Assembly: GCF_000146185.1 (NCBI RefSeq)
Contig: NC_012780.1
Location: 562,745 to 626,744 of the forward strand
DNA length: 64,000 bases
Reading direction: 5' to 3'
Source of the DNA: [Eubacterium] eligens ATCC 27750
GTDB taxonomy: Bacteria > Bacillota > Clostridia > Lachnospirales > Lachnospiraceae
The notes beneath the pieces were generated by a model. That model ran no database searches. It was not told the origin of the DNA and worked only from the letters and a program-made list of their open reading frames with translations. Positions 35,209-42,921 of this stretch are shown piece after piece. Both the position numbers and the translations under genes were made by a program. How positions within the stretch are numbered: the first letter of the stretch is position 1; every line of letters starts with the position of its first letter.

Positions 35209-35685
35209 TTATCGTTCCTGTATTTCCTTACCGCTGAGGTGCTCCACTTTTATTTCGAAAATTTGCACAGCCTTTCCTGCGTGGGCAATTTCCTCATCAA
35301 CTAACTGTTCGCTGGGATAGTATTTCATTGCAAATCGTTTTAACAGAGTTGTTGCTCTTGCACCGGATTCTGCGAGGTAACATCGGCCGAACACCACAAC
35401 GCTCTGCACAAACGGTGCCCAATCTTCTTCTTTAATGGTTTCATTTCCATATACCGTGAAGCATACTTTGTCACAGGCACGCAGTGCATCTACTTTATGA
35501 CCTACGCGTGCTCCATGAAAATAAATTTTCTGCGCATCGTCATCGTAGACATAGTTGATAGGAATTGCATAGGGATATCCGTCATCTCCATTTACGGCAA
35601 GAACGCCACGTCGGCTGGACTGCAAAAGAGCCTTTGCCGTGTCGATGCTGATTTCATTTTTCTTTTTACGAATTGTTCTGAACAT
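35209..35685 (-). CDS. Pyridoxamine 5'-phosphate oxidase-related flavoprotein (NimA-like)
   Basis: A 158-residue FMN-binding split-barrel protein with RRGVLAVNGDDGYPYAIPIN, YFHGARVGHKVDAL and CFTVYGNETIKEEDW, the pattern of the Nim/PNPOx-related family. Some members inactivate nitroimidazoles; most act on unknown substrates. The ATG at 35685 follows AAGGAGAA. It has a TTGACA-type region upstream but is monocistronic. Confidence 0.82.
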   Translation of the reverse strand: MFRTIRKKKNEISIDTAKALLQSSRRGVLAVNGDDGYPYAIPINYVYDDDAQKIYFHGARVGHKVDALRACDKVCFTVYGNETIKEEDWAPFVQSVVVFGRCYLAESGARATTLLKRFAMKYYPSEQLVDEEIAHAGKAVQIFEIKVEHLSGKEIQER

Positions 35686-35788
35686 GATATTATTCTCCTT
35701 CTTATGCTGATACAACTCCCGATTTTTCAAACTCTTTATATTGGTAATACAGAAATCGCCCATATTATCTAACCTAACAATTTCTATT

Positions 35789-36208
35789 TTAGCAAATAAA
35801 ATGTTCAAAATTCAAACCACTTTTGATATGATTGTTAATCATATTCCTTTCGCATTGACCAAATAATTCTTTTGCCTTATCAATAACTTCCGTAACATCA
35901 TCACTTTCAAATATTACCTCTTTTTCTTTGTTTAACAACTGCGTTGACATCCACACATATGGCGGCAATTTTTTCTTAAGCGCATTATAAACAACTAATG
36001 TCGCTTTGACATCCTCTAAACTATCGTGAGCCAACTCATCAAAATTATAACCATAATAATTGTTCCATTCTTCATATATCTTAGCAAATTCTATCATTGG
36101 ATCGTATATTATAGTACCATGTTTAAACCTAATTCCTGCATTAGCTAAAAATGCATAGTCAAAATCAACATTATAGGCTATCAGCTCGACACAGCCATTA
36201 AATACAGC
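35789..36208 (-). pseudogene. Fragment of a DEDDh 3'-5' exonuclease (DnaQ-like)
   Basis: Only the C-terminal half remains. It shows the Exo II motif LIAYNVDFDYAFLANAG and the Exo III region ELAHDSLEDVKATLVVYNAL (H-x4-D). A stop codon at 36211-36209 lies just before the fragment, and no Exo I (DxE) motif is present, so it cannot be an active nuclease. Confidence 0.75.
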
Positions 36209-36224
36209 TTATCTTACAGAAATA

Positions 36225-36715
36225 TTAGTTATTACTCCTTTGTAATTTTCTTTTATTATATGCATCTTCATCAATAGCCCCAGAAGCCAACATTCTTTCT
36301 GACCATAACTGAAGTGTTTCAACATTTACCGATATTTTTTCTAATTCCTCCTTAATATATATGAAATCATCTAATTCGTCGTTATCAATTATACCATCAG
36401 CTGTAATCTCAATGAGGCACTCCTGCTTCTTGTTCATCTTATTAAGAGAAGCTACCGTTTCAAGTATAATCTGAGGGAGCTCTTTCATTTTAATCTCTGG
36501 AACATATTGCTGTCCAATTGGACACTGATTTGAGCAATAATAATTACACAATTCCGGTGATTTATACTTATCAGCCATTATGAGTACTTCTTCCGGATGT
36601 GGCAGCACCTTCTCACTGTCTATTTTTTCAATTCTCTCTGGAGGCACGCACTCTAAAAAGTTCACTTGCCTTTTCTCGGCTAAGTCCTAGCTCCTCTCTT
36701 TTTAACTAGTATACA
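36225..36715 (-). pseudogene. XRE-type regulator of the CNYYCxxxCPIG group, frameshifted
   Basis: The C-terminal 146 codons (36225-36665) encode the PPERIEKID...HPEEVLIMADKYKSP region, CNYYCSNQCPIGQQY and a helical tail, as in small regulators common in Clostridia. Immediately upstream the other frame carries ELGLSREKASEL, the expected end of the helix-turn-helix. One extra T in the run CTTTTTAG (about 36660) separates the two frames, and an in-frame TAG near 36712 cuts the very N-terminus. No functional DNA-binding domain is likely. Confidence 0.75.
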
Positions 36716-36762
36716 TTCTTATTCTCTTTAATTGATTCTCTTCCCATTTCTTATTCCTTCAC

Positions 36763-36972
36763 TTAAAATCTTACTGTATCTTTGCTATAATTCCTTCTTC
36801 TGTTATAGTTTGCAGACATTCCATAGGCACATCTGAATGCATTATCTGCCTCTACATGACCACCTGGGAAAGTCGTACCAGAATAATTCTTGCCCACTTT
36901 ATCCAAGGCCAGTACATTTCCTTTATTATCACTAATCATGCACATGTTCATGAATACTACTTTTTCTATCAT
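36763..36972 (-). pseudogene. Nudix hydrolase fragment, frameshifted and truncated
   Basis: The start (KVVFMNMCMISDNKGNVLAL) and TTFPGGHVE match the first part of an 8-oxo-dGTPase-like Nudix domain. The Nudix box itself is broken: after EADNAFRCA the frame shifts, and ITEEGI (the REXXEEXGU part) is read in another frame, followed by the end of homology. Confidence 0.65.
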
Positions 36973-36984
36973 CTGTTACTCCAT

Positions 36985-37497
36985 TTAATATAGCTTATCA
37001 ACTTCTTTTTCATATGCTGATTCTGTATCTCTGTCAAACAGAACAAAATATATTTCTTCTATTTGCTTTGGAAATTCCTGCTCAAATCTTGCCACAACAT
37101 TTACAGCAATGTGTGCTGCCAGTTTAACAGGAAAACCATAAACACCTGTTGATATAGATGGAAACGCTATTCTTTTTATACCTTTTTCCATTGCAAGTTT
37201 AAGCGAATGATAATAACAGCTGGCAAGCAACTGCTCCTCATTATCCTTTCCGCCTCTCCATATAGGTCCGACTGTATGTATAACATAATCACATGGCAGA
37301 TTATAGCCTTTGGTAATCTTTGCTTCTCCTGTTTCACATCCATGAAGCGTCCTACATTCTTTTAAAAGATCAGGACCTGCTACCCTGTGAATTGCTCCAT
37401 CAACACCGCCACCACCTAAGAGACTGTTATTTGCTGCATTTACTATAGCATCAACATAATCTATTTTTGTTATATCACCTAGAACAGTTTTAATCAT
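36985..37497 (-). CDS. Macrodomain protein, O-acetyl-ADP-ribose deacetylase-like
   Basis: A 170-residue single macrodomain. ADP-ribose-binding motifs are [20 protein letters not shown] and [12 protein letters not shown], as in YmdB/TTHA-type deacetylases. It would remove acetyl or ADP-ribose groups, or process ADP-ribose 1''-phosphate. ATG 37497 follows GGGAGA and overlaps the zinc-ribbon gene by 8 bases. Confidence 0.9.
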   Translation of the reverse strand: MIKTVLGDITKIDYVDAIVNAANNSLLGGGGVDGAIHRVAGPDLLKECRTLHGCETGEAKITKGYNLPCDYVIHTVGPIWRGGKDNEEQLLASCYYHSLKLAMEKGIKRIAFPSISTGVYGFPVKLAAHIAVNVVARFEQEFPKQIEEIYFVLFDRDTESAYEKEVDKLY

Positions 37498-38089
37498 CGT
37501 AATTTCTCCCAAATATTTTCTTTAAATAATTTCCCATTATACCGTCAATTGTACCACCGCCAATATCGCCTTCAATTACTCTTTTTCTTCCATCCTTATA
37601 AGTAATCTGCAAGGTATATCCATATCCGTCGCAAACTTGTGCTTCCATAATATTCTTTTTCCATAATGGTGCACCAAATAACTTTTGATATTTATTGTAT
37701 AATCTTAATACATTCTCTTTTTTTGTTACGCATATGTCTTTGTATGTGTAACGATTAGATTCTCCTTGATACATATATTCAATCCACCTACCATCCGGAT
37801 ATATCTCATACACATATCTTCTTTTCATATCTATTGTTCCTAACCCGAAATCTTCTACCTTAAAGCGTATTTTCTTAATATACATTCCCGGCAACAAATC
37901 TAGCGACCATCTGTATCCGCATTCCTGACAGCCATAATCTTCGTGCGGCTGGTCATCAAGCATAATGCTACCACCATATATTATTTTATTGTTATCAATT
38001 AATTCTCTGATTTCATTATTGTCAGGTTGTATCCCATAATATATTGGTGCTACATTCTCTGAATCACACTTAGGACATTTCACTATCAT
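37490..38089 (-). CDS. Zinc-ribbon protein of unknown function (199 residues)
   Basis: Two zinc knuckles, CPKCDSENV near the start and CQECGYRW at about residue 53, are followed by a beta-rich region with no recognised domain ([40 protein letters not shown]). Its 3' end overlaps the macrodomain gene by 8 bases, so they are translationally coupled. Confidence 0.7.
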   Translation of the reverse strand: MIVKCPKCDSENVAPIYYGIQPDNNEIRELIDNNKIIYGGSIMLDDQPHEDYGCQECGYRWSLDLLPGMYIKKIRFKVEDFGLGTIDMKRRYVYEIYPDGRWIEYMYQGESNRYTYKDICVTKKENVLRLYNKYQKLFGAPLWKKNIMEAQVCDGYGYTLQITYKDGRKRVIEGDIGGGTIDGIMGNYLKKIFGRNYDD

Positions 38090-38231
38090 TTATCTGCTTC
38101 TTCCTTACTATATTGACAATTCCTTCTTCAGCTACTTCCCAAACTTCAATATCTTCTAATAAATGTCCGTAGATACGGCAATAGTACTCCGCAAGACTTT
38201 CACCTATCCTAAAACCAATATAGTTATTATA
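38070..38231 (-). pseudogene. Open C-terminal fragment, possibly of a 6-pyruvoyl-tetrahydropterin synthase-like gene
   Basis: About 50 codons open between an upstream TGA (38234) and a stop at 38070, reading ESLAEYYCRIYGHLLEDIEV followed by WEVAEEGIVN. The pattern of a helix and then VWE is reminiscent of the end of QueD-like proteins, but this is weak. There is no start codon with a ribosome-binding site. It ends inside the zinc-ribbon gene. Confidence 0.3.
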
Positions 38232-38320
38232 TCAGATTTGTTACAACATGTCCTTTTAATTAGATGTTTTGTTACACTTAAAATTTTAGGTATGTAACAT
38301 CCATATATTCATCAGAAATT

Positions 38321-38376
38321 TTGTTACCACAGTAACAAAAAAAATGGCTTGTTACTACACCTTAACAAGTCATTTT
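38321..38376 (-). terminator. Hairpin pair upstream of the decayed region
   Basis: AAAATGACTTGTTA and TAACAAGCCATTTT form a stem with one mismatch on the minus strand, followed by TTTT; right after it, TTGTTAC-CACA-GTAACAA forms a second small stem. It fits a terminator for transcription coming from the flavodoxin gene. The rest of 38090-38570 is AT-rich without genes. Confidence 0.6.
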
Positions 38377-38608
38377 CAATCTGATTAATATATAAAAAGA
38401 TATATTTTTACATGGTGCCATAATATAAGCTAAGAAATCTCCTTGCAAGATTCAATTCTGTTTTCTCACACATAATCACATTTTCAATACATATGAATAT
38501 TCTCTTATTCTTAATGAGCTTCACTTAAAATTTAAATATTCAAGCTCCGTTAAACACAAATTTCCACAACTCCTTGACGAATAAAGATGTATCAATTAAT
38601 ATGAAATC

Positions 38609-38673
38609 AGGGTAGTTATAATATTCTTATACAAACCTTTGCAGAGACTCCGTGGGAAGAGTCTCTGTTTTTT
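38609..38673 (+). ncRNA. Candidate small RNA on the plus strand (orphan promoter plus terminator)
   Basis: TTGACG (38574-38579), a 17-bp spacer and TAATAT (38597-38602) form a plausible plus-strand promoter. About 35 bases later CAGAGACTC and GAGTCTCTG form a perfect 9-bp stem followed by TTTTTT (38668-38673). No plus-strand gene ends here, so the terminator has no other owner. The RNA would be about 65 nt and non-coding. Confidence 0.4.
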
Positions 38674-38713
38674 GTGCATAGGTGTATACCATATACATGA
38701 TGATACTTTTAAA

Positions 38714-39157
38714 TCACTTTCCCTTTTCCAACTCTTTGAAAAAAGCCTTTGCATTATCCAAATCATTCTTATCCGGATGTCCTTTTGATATGCCTCCAAT
38801 AAGTTTGAATGGTCCAAATGTGTCAAATCCCTTACAAGAAAATTCTCCCACAATTCTTCCCTGCTTTTCTTTTACAATTTTCTTTATAGAATCAAAGACC
38901 GGCTTTCCGCCATAAGTACACATAAGAAAAACATCCTTATTCTCTGGAAGATTTACTTCTGCAAAGTTAATTACGGACTGATGCATCTTGCCAAAATAAA
39001 TACCAGAAGCAAAACCTATAAGATCATACCCTGATAAGTCCTTTTCAGTAATCTTAGCTGCATCAACTACATCAATATCATTTTCAGCTGCTATTGCACA
39101 TACCAGCTCTTTTGTATTATTGTGATGAACCGACGCGTATATAATAACTGTTTTCAT
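38714..39157 (-). CDS. Flavodoxin-domain protein
   Basis: A 147-residue flavodoxin-like protein. MKTVIIYASVHHNNTKELV carries the FMN phosphate-binding loop, and LIGFASGIYFGKMHQSV and MCTYGGKP the isoalloxazine loops. It likely acts as a small electron carrier or as a protoporphyrinogen-oxidase-like flavodoxin. It overlaps the end of the truncated GNAT gene by 4 bases. Confidence 0.85.
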   Translation of the reverse strand: MKTVIIYASVHHNNTKELVCAIAAENDIDVVDAAKITEKDLSGYDLIGFASGIYFGKMHQSVINFAEVNLPENKDVFLMCTYGGKPVFDSIKKIVKEKQGRIVGEFSCKGFDTFGPFKLIGGISKGHPDKNDLDNAKAFFKELEKGK

Positions 39158-39402
39158 ATCTGCTTCACTCCATTATTTCTTAGTTTAAAATCCAATCTCA
39201 TCTGGTGCCACAGGACATTTCCATGAGTAGATTTATCAGTTATACCCTCATCAAACATAAGCCAGAAATGATTCCCAAAATATTTTATTCTTTGCTCAAA
39301 TTCTTCTTTAGTTGCTGCCTCTAAGACAGGAAAACATACAGATTCAACCGATGCAATATCGTCTAAATCAGCCATTGTTGCATATCTTATATTCACAATC
39401 AT
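39154..39402 (-). pseudogene. GNAT acetyltransferase, N-terminal fragment
   Basis: Residues 1-52 (MIVNIRYATMADLDDIASVE and YFGNHFWLMFDEG) match the start of a GNAT-family acetyltransferase, but the acetyl-CoA-binding part is gone. The last 30 residues (STHGNVLWHQMRLDFKLRNN) do not fit the family. An internal deletion or a rearranged 3' end is likely. Confidence 0.65.
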
Positions 39403-39446
39403 TCCTTCTTTACTATTGCTTTTTACATTTAGTTCTTATCCATATA

Positions 39447-39983
39447 TTACAATATTTTGCTTAAATACTCTGCCGGAACAGCCTTCGTAAGCCATACTCC
39501 ATTTACAGATAAGAAAAACTCATATCCGTCATCTGCCATCTTTCCGGCTGCCACCCTATACACCATAGGCTTTCCGTGCCTGCTGCCTACCTTAACTGCT
39601 GTATCAGTATCCTTTGATAAATGAACATATAACCTGCTCTTAGAAAGTAATCCTTCTTTATCTATCGATGCAACAGACTTCTCTCCCGTTCCATGGTAAA
39701 GAAACTCTGGAGGAGTTTTCTTTTCAAGTTCAACATCAACAGGTATTGAATGTCCCTGGTTCGCTCTGATCAAGGTCTTATCTTCATTAAATGAATACCG
39801 CTGCTTGTTGTCGGTTCTTACAATTTCTTCAAGCATCTTCATATCAAATGGTCTTGTTTTGCTTATACCTGATATTAACTCAGATACATCTGCCCAGCCA
39901 TGCTCATCAAGCTTGATTTCTATTGTTTCCGGCTTGTGCCGCAAAATAAGACTTAAAAATTTGCTTGTGTCCGTTAATCCCAT
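39447..39983 (-). CDS. kptA: RNA 2'-phosphotransferase (Tpt1/KptA)
   Basis: A 178-residue enzyme that moves an internal RNA 2'-phosphate to NAD, giving ADP-ribose 1''-2'' cyclic phosphate. It has the KptA signature: KFLSLILRHKPE, RANQGHSIPVDVEL, FLYHGTGEKSV and LSKDTDTAVKVGSRHGKP, with the catalytic Arg-His-Arg-Arg set. Bacterial hosts lack yeast-type tRNA splicing, so its natural substrate is unclear. It is read with GGGGGAT upstream. Confidence 0.92.
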   Translation of the reverse strand: MGLTDTSKFLSLILRHKPETIEIKLDEHGWADVSELISGISKTRPFDMKMLEEIVRTDNKQRYSFNEDKTLIRANQGHSIPVDVELEKKTPPEFLYHGTGEKSVASIDKEGLLSKSRLYVHLSKDTDTAVKVGSRHGKPMVYRVAAGKMADDGYEFFLSVNGVWLTKAVPAEYLSKIL

Positions 39984-40057
39984 TGTTATCCCCCTTTAGT
40001 TTTCTTTTATAGCTGTAAGGCAGATACTGCACATTATATGCGTATTTCTAATACTTT

Positions 40058-40582
40058 CTACTCTATCACATACTCATACATTCTAAACTGCCTGTTTCCA
40101 ACTACCTCATAAAAAATGTTTTCAGTACTTACATATTTAAAGCCAGCTCTGATATATAACTTGTCAGCTAGTGTGTTCTTATCTATTACATCAAGATGAA
40201 TGGCTTCAATGTTTTCTAACTTAGCATATGATATTAAGTTTTTTACAAATTGAGTAGCAAGACCCATACCGCGGTACTCATATCGCACTGCAAGAGCATG
40301 GATTATCCATACATTATTATCCCTTTCATTTACTTTCCACGCTACCCTTTTATACTCTTTATTAGAATTACTGTTAACTATGGCACACGCCTTAATAATT
40401 CCTTCATCTCTTAATACGAACAACTCTTTCTGAACAATACCAGCCATTAAAAAATCTGCTGAAGGATGTACACCCTTTTCCCAGTCAGGAAAAGAAGGTT
40501 CTTCTTTGCTTTTATCTATTAAATCCCAATAGAGATTTTCTATCTCATTAAAATCCTCCAGGCATGCTAATTCAAAATTCAT
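40058..40582 (-). CDS. GNAT-family N-acetyltransferase
   Basis: A 174-residue acetyltransferase. The acetyl-CoA loop is IHALAVRYEYRGMGLATQFV (R/Q-x-x-G-x-G/A), followed by LDVIDKNTLADKLYIRAGFK. Substrate unknown. It is 22 bases downstream of the ArsC-like gene. Confidence 0.85.
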   Translation of the reverse strand: MNFELACLEDFNEIENLYWDLIDKSKEEPSFPDWEKGVHPSADFLMAGIVQKELFVLRDEGIIKACAIVNSNSNKEYKRVAWKVNERDNNVWIIHALAVRYEYRGMGLATQFVKNLISYAKLENIEAIHLDVIDKNTLADKLYIRAGFKYVSTENIFYEVVGNRQFRMYEYVIE

Positions 40583-40604
40583 ATATCTGTCTCCTAATTT
40601 TTAT

Positions 40605-40946
40605 TTAACTCCAGTTCTTCCAGACATCCGGCTGGTATCCGAGTGTTGATGCTTTTCCATTTCTTACAACAGGAGTCTTAATAACTGAAGGATTTTCCAT
40701 TACCTTTTCAAGTTTATCTTCATCAGCTGTGTATTTTATAAGCGCAAGCAGATCTTTGTCTTTTCCATCCCAGTTAATCATTCCCTGTAACCCGCCATTA
40801 ACCTGAGCCACAGAATTAAACTCCCCCTTGCTCATTCCTTTTTCCTTCATATCTATAAACTGGTACTTTATGCCTCTTTCCTTAAAGAAACGCTCTGCCT
40901 TCTTTGTATCATTGCATTTCTTAGTTCCAAATATCTGTATATTCAC
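40605..40946 (-). CDS. ArsC/Spx-family reductase-like protein (GTG start)
   Basis: A 113-residue thioredoxin-fold protein with IFGTKKCNDTKKAERFFKER. Only one Cys is present in the active-site region (KCNDTKK), unlike the CxxC of Spx. FIDMKEKGMSKGEF and IKTPVVRNGKASTLGYQPDVW complete the family. The GTG at 40946 is chosen because TTGGAGG lies 9 bases upstream. It may be an arsenate-reductase-like or glutaredoxin-like enzyme of unknown substrate. Confidence 0.8.
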   Translation of the reverse strand: MNIQIFGTKKCNDTKKAERFFKERGIKYQFIDMKEKGMSKGEFNSVAQVNGGLQGMINWDGKDKDLLALIKYTADEDKLEKVMENPSVIKTPVVRNGKASTLGYQPDVWKNWS

Positions 40947-40967
40947 AATAGTTTCCTCCAAAATTTA

Positions 40968-41432
40968 TTAATCTTTTCCTGCATTTTCCTGTAGCAGCTT
41001 TTCCACTAGTCTCTCAAAAGAGACTTCAAAGTTATAATCATCCTTATCACTTCTTTTTCTTGGACCTTTCATGTGGTTTTTACTGCTTGCCCGCCTTGCC
41101 TTCTTACTTATATGTCTCTCCATTAACATAAGATCAATATTTTCATTTGTATACCATTTCCCGGACTGATGAATGGCATATGCACCCTTACTTAATGCCA
41201 TGGCAGCTACACCATAGTCCTGCGTAACTACTAAATCTCCTTTTTCACAAAGGCTTATTAACTTAAAATCAACTGCATCAGCTCCGGCACCCACATATAC
41301 CACTTCTGAATAGTCTGATGTAAGATAATGATTAGTATCACACAAAAGCGTTACGGCAATATTATGACTCTTAGCTATTCTTTCAACTATCCCAATCACA
41401 GGGCATGCGTCAGCATCTACATATATATGCAT
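40968..41432 (-). CDS. YaiI/YqxD (DUF188) family protein
   Basis: A 154-residue protein of the DUF188 family with the PIN-like acidic pattern IYVDADACPV, AVDFKLISLCEKGDLVVTQD and ERHISKKARR. Function unknown. The ATG at 41432 gives the standard YqxD length; the ribosome-binding site is weak (AAGAGA). Confidence 0.85.
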   Translation of the reverse strand: MHIYVDADACPVIGIVERIAKSHNIAVTLLCDTNHYLTSDYSEVVYVGAGADAVDFKLISLCEKGDLVVTQDYGVAAMALSKGAYAIHQSGKWYTNENIDLMLMERHISKKARRASSKNHMKGPRKRSDKDDYNFEVSFERLVEKLLQENAGKD

Positions 41433-41485
41433 ACTCTTATCTCTTTCATTTACAATCAATTGTTATATACATTTAGGAACTGTCT

Positions 41486-41822
41486 CTATTTCATTCCCAC
41501 AGATAACTTATACCAGCGTTTTATGTATGGGTCATCAAAAAGCTCAAGGTCGTTTTCTGTAAGTTTCACAAAAAGATCAGTAAGCCCGTCATACTCATTA
41601 ATATCTCCTGCAGGATACAGTTTCCAGTTTAGCTGCTCTATTGTCCAGTTACTCTTAACTGAATTGTGAAACATAGACGTTGTCGCATAATTAGACAGGT
41701 TATCCTCTCCTCCAATGGCAATAGGAATGATGTGGTCAATTGTTGGGACCAGCTCCCAGTAGGCACTGTGACATTCTTCCATCTTCCAATGGCTCTGATA
41801 TGGAAATGCATCCGGCATGTAT
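41486..41822 (-). pseudogene. HNH endonuclease, 5'-truncated fragment
   Basis: About 110 codons of an HNH nuclease: TIDHIIPIAIGGEDNLSNYA carries the D-H and N, and MFHNSVKSNWT the second His. The upstream part is replaced by antisense of the S24 gene; homology stops at about 41820. A plausible start codon is missing. Confidence 0.65.
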
Positions 41823-42248
41823 GAAAAGCAGACTGCTAAGATAATTCCATTCCGTAGCATTGATATTTTTGAAAATGCCGTATCAGCCGGAACCGGTAAC
41901 TTCCTTGTAGACGGACCGAAAGAGACTGTACGCATAGATGAATCTATCCTGCCGGAAGATACTACTTTCGGTGTTCGCATTAGTGGTGACAGTATGGAAC
42001 CTGAATTCCACGATGGTCAGATTGCATGGGTATTACAACAGGAATCTGTTGCTAATGGAGAAATCGGCATCTTCGCTCTAAACGGAGAAGCCTACATCAA
42101 GAAATTACAAAACGATAAAGACGGAATTTCCCTTATCTCGCTTAATGAAAAGTATGCACCTATCAAGGTTGGAGAAAACGACCGCTTAGACATATTTGGA
42201 AAAGTTCTTGAAAAATCTAATGCTTCTGCTATCACAGGACATTGCTGA
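41817..42248 (+). pseudogene. S24 (LexA/CI-like) peptidase domain, 5'-truncated repressor fragment
   Basis: About 140 codons encoding the self-cleavage/dimerisation domain: GVRISGDSMEPEFHDGQIAW has the catalytic Ser and FALNGEAYIKKL the Lys. The N-terminal helix-turn-helix of a normal CI or LexA-type repressor is absent; the reading begins at the junction with the HNH fragment. Phage- or ICE-type repressor remnant. Confidence 0.7.
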
Positions 42249-42335
42249 TAAAATTGCAAGTCCTTTTTATTGGACACATTATTTTGCATAATTGAAAATA
42301 AGAAAATATCTATAGAACTGAAAGAAGGGATTTTT

Positions 42336-42536
42336 ATGGCGGTTACTAATAATATCAGAGAAATCCAGGAACAGCGTGGCATTTACCAGGATGACCTTGC
42401 CGCTGCTATCGGATACAGCACCAAAACTGTCGGCAGGATAGAACGTGGGGACAGCACCCCATCTGCCGAATTTATGCTGCGGATATCAAAGTACTTTAAT
42501 ATGCTGGTCGAAGATGTATTCCATGTGGAAGATTGA
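42336..42536 (+). CDS. Small XRE-family helix-turn-helix regulator
   Basis: A 66-residue, HTH-only protein (MAVTNNIREIQEQRG, AAAIGYSTKTVGRIERGDST). Start ATG 42336 follows AAGAAGGGA. Such proteins occur in phages, ICEs and toxin-antitoxin loci. It follows the S24 fragment on the same strand, fitting a broken regulatory region of a mobile element. Confidence 0.8.
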   Translation: MAVTNNIREIQEQRGIYQDDLAAAIGYSTKTVGRIERGDSTPSAEFMLRISKYFNMLVEDVFHVED

Positions 42537-42565
42537 GCTGGGTATTTTATCCAGCTCAATCTTCC
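42527..42565. terminator. Perfect 15-bp hairpin at the XRE stop codon
   Basis: GGAAGATTGAGCTGG and CCAGCTCAATCTTCC pair perfectly around GTATTTTAT. The stop codon lies in the left arm. There is little T-run, so it may be a Rho-independent terminator of low strength or a processing stem. Confidence 0.6.
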
Positions 42566-42580
42566 GCTCCCTGTAAATGA

Positions 42581-42726
42581 GAATTTGTCCGCTCCTTTAT
42601 ATAAAATAATTCCATTTTTCAGAACTACTAACTATTTTTCTTATCTAAATGACATTGATTATCTAATTAACTACATTATTTTCTGTCTAAAATATCCATA
42701 AATTCGTCACCTGTAATTGTTTCCTT
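42581..42726. repeat. 146-bp direct repeat, copy A (ftsH 3' end)
   Basis: Identical over 146 bases to copy B at 46279-46424, at a fixed offset of 3,698. It includes the last 17 codons of ftsH ([14 protein letters not shown]) and the sequence after its stop. In this copy the ftsH tail is fused to a different gene. Confidence 0.9.
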
Positions 42727-42900
42727 ATTCATAAATTTATCAGGAAGCATAAAACGCTCTACCGCTGACTGTGATATCCTCAGTGTATCATTCTTCAAAT
42801 CTATAATATACAGATAATCATCCATACAAGGTGCAATTAAGTCAATCATACTTCCTGCTTCCCGCTCGTCAAGTATTTTATATGCATCAAAAGCCATCAT
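42676..42900 (-). pseudogene. Chimera: diguanylate-cyclase-like N-terminus fused to the FtsH C-terminal tail
   Basis: A 74-residue reading. The first 56 residues (MAFDAYKILDEREAG, CMDDYLYIIDLKNDTLRISQ) look like the sensor region that precedes GGDEF domains in Clostridia. The last 16 ([15 protein letters not shown]) are identical to the FtsH C-terminus and lie in the 146-bp repeat; the join is at 42726/42727. It starts 22 bases after the MCP gene. Probably a by-product of recombination, not a working protein. Confidence 0.7.
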
Positions 42901-42921
42901 CAAAATTCACCTTCCATTGTA

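Noticed and set aside
38596..38853. Minus-strand reading of 85 codons over the flavodoxin 3' end
   Set aside because: It overlaps the real flavodoxin gene in another frame and crosses the orphan terminator hairpin.
41486..41980. Long minus-strand reading of 164 codons as one HNH gene
   Set aside because: Its first 50 residues are the antisense of the S24 gene; only the last 110 codons show HNH sequence.
42581..42726. CRISPR-like or tandem repeat
   Set aside because: Only two distant copies with no spacers; it is a direct repeat of the ftsH 3' end.
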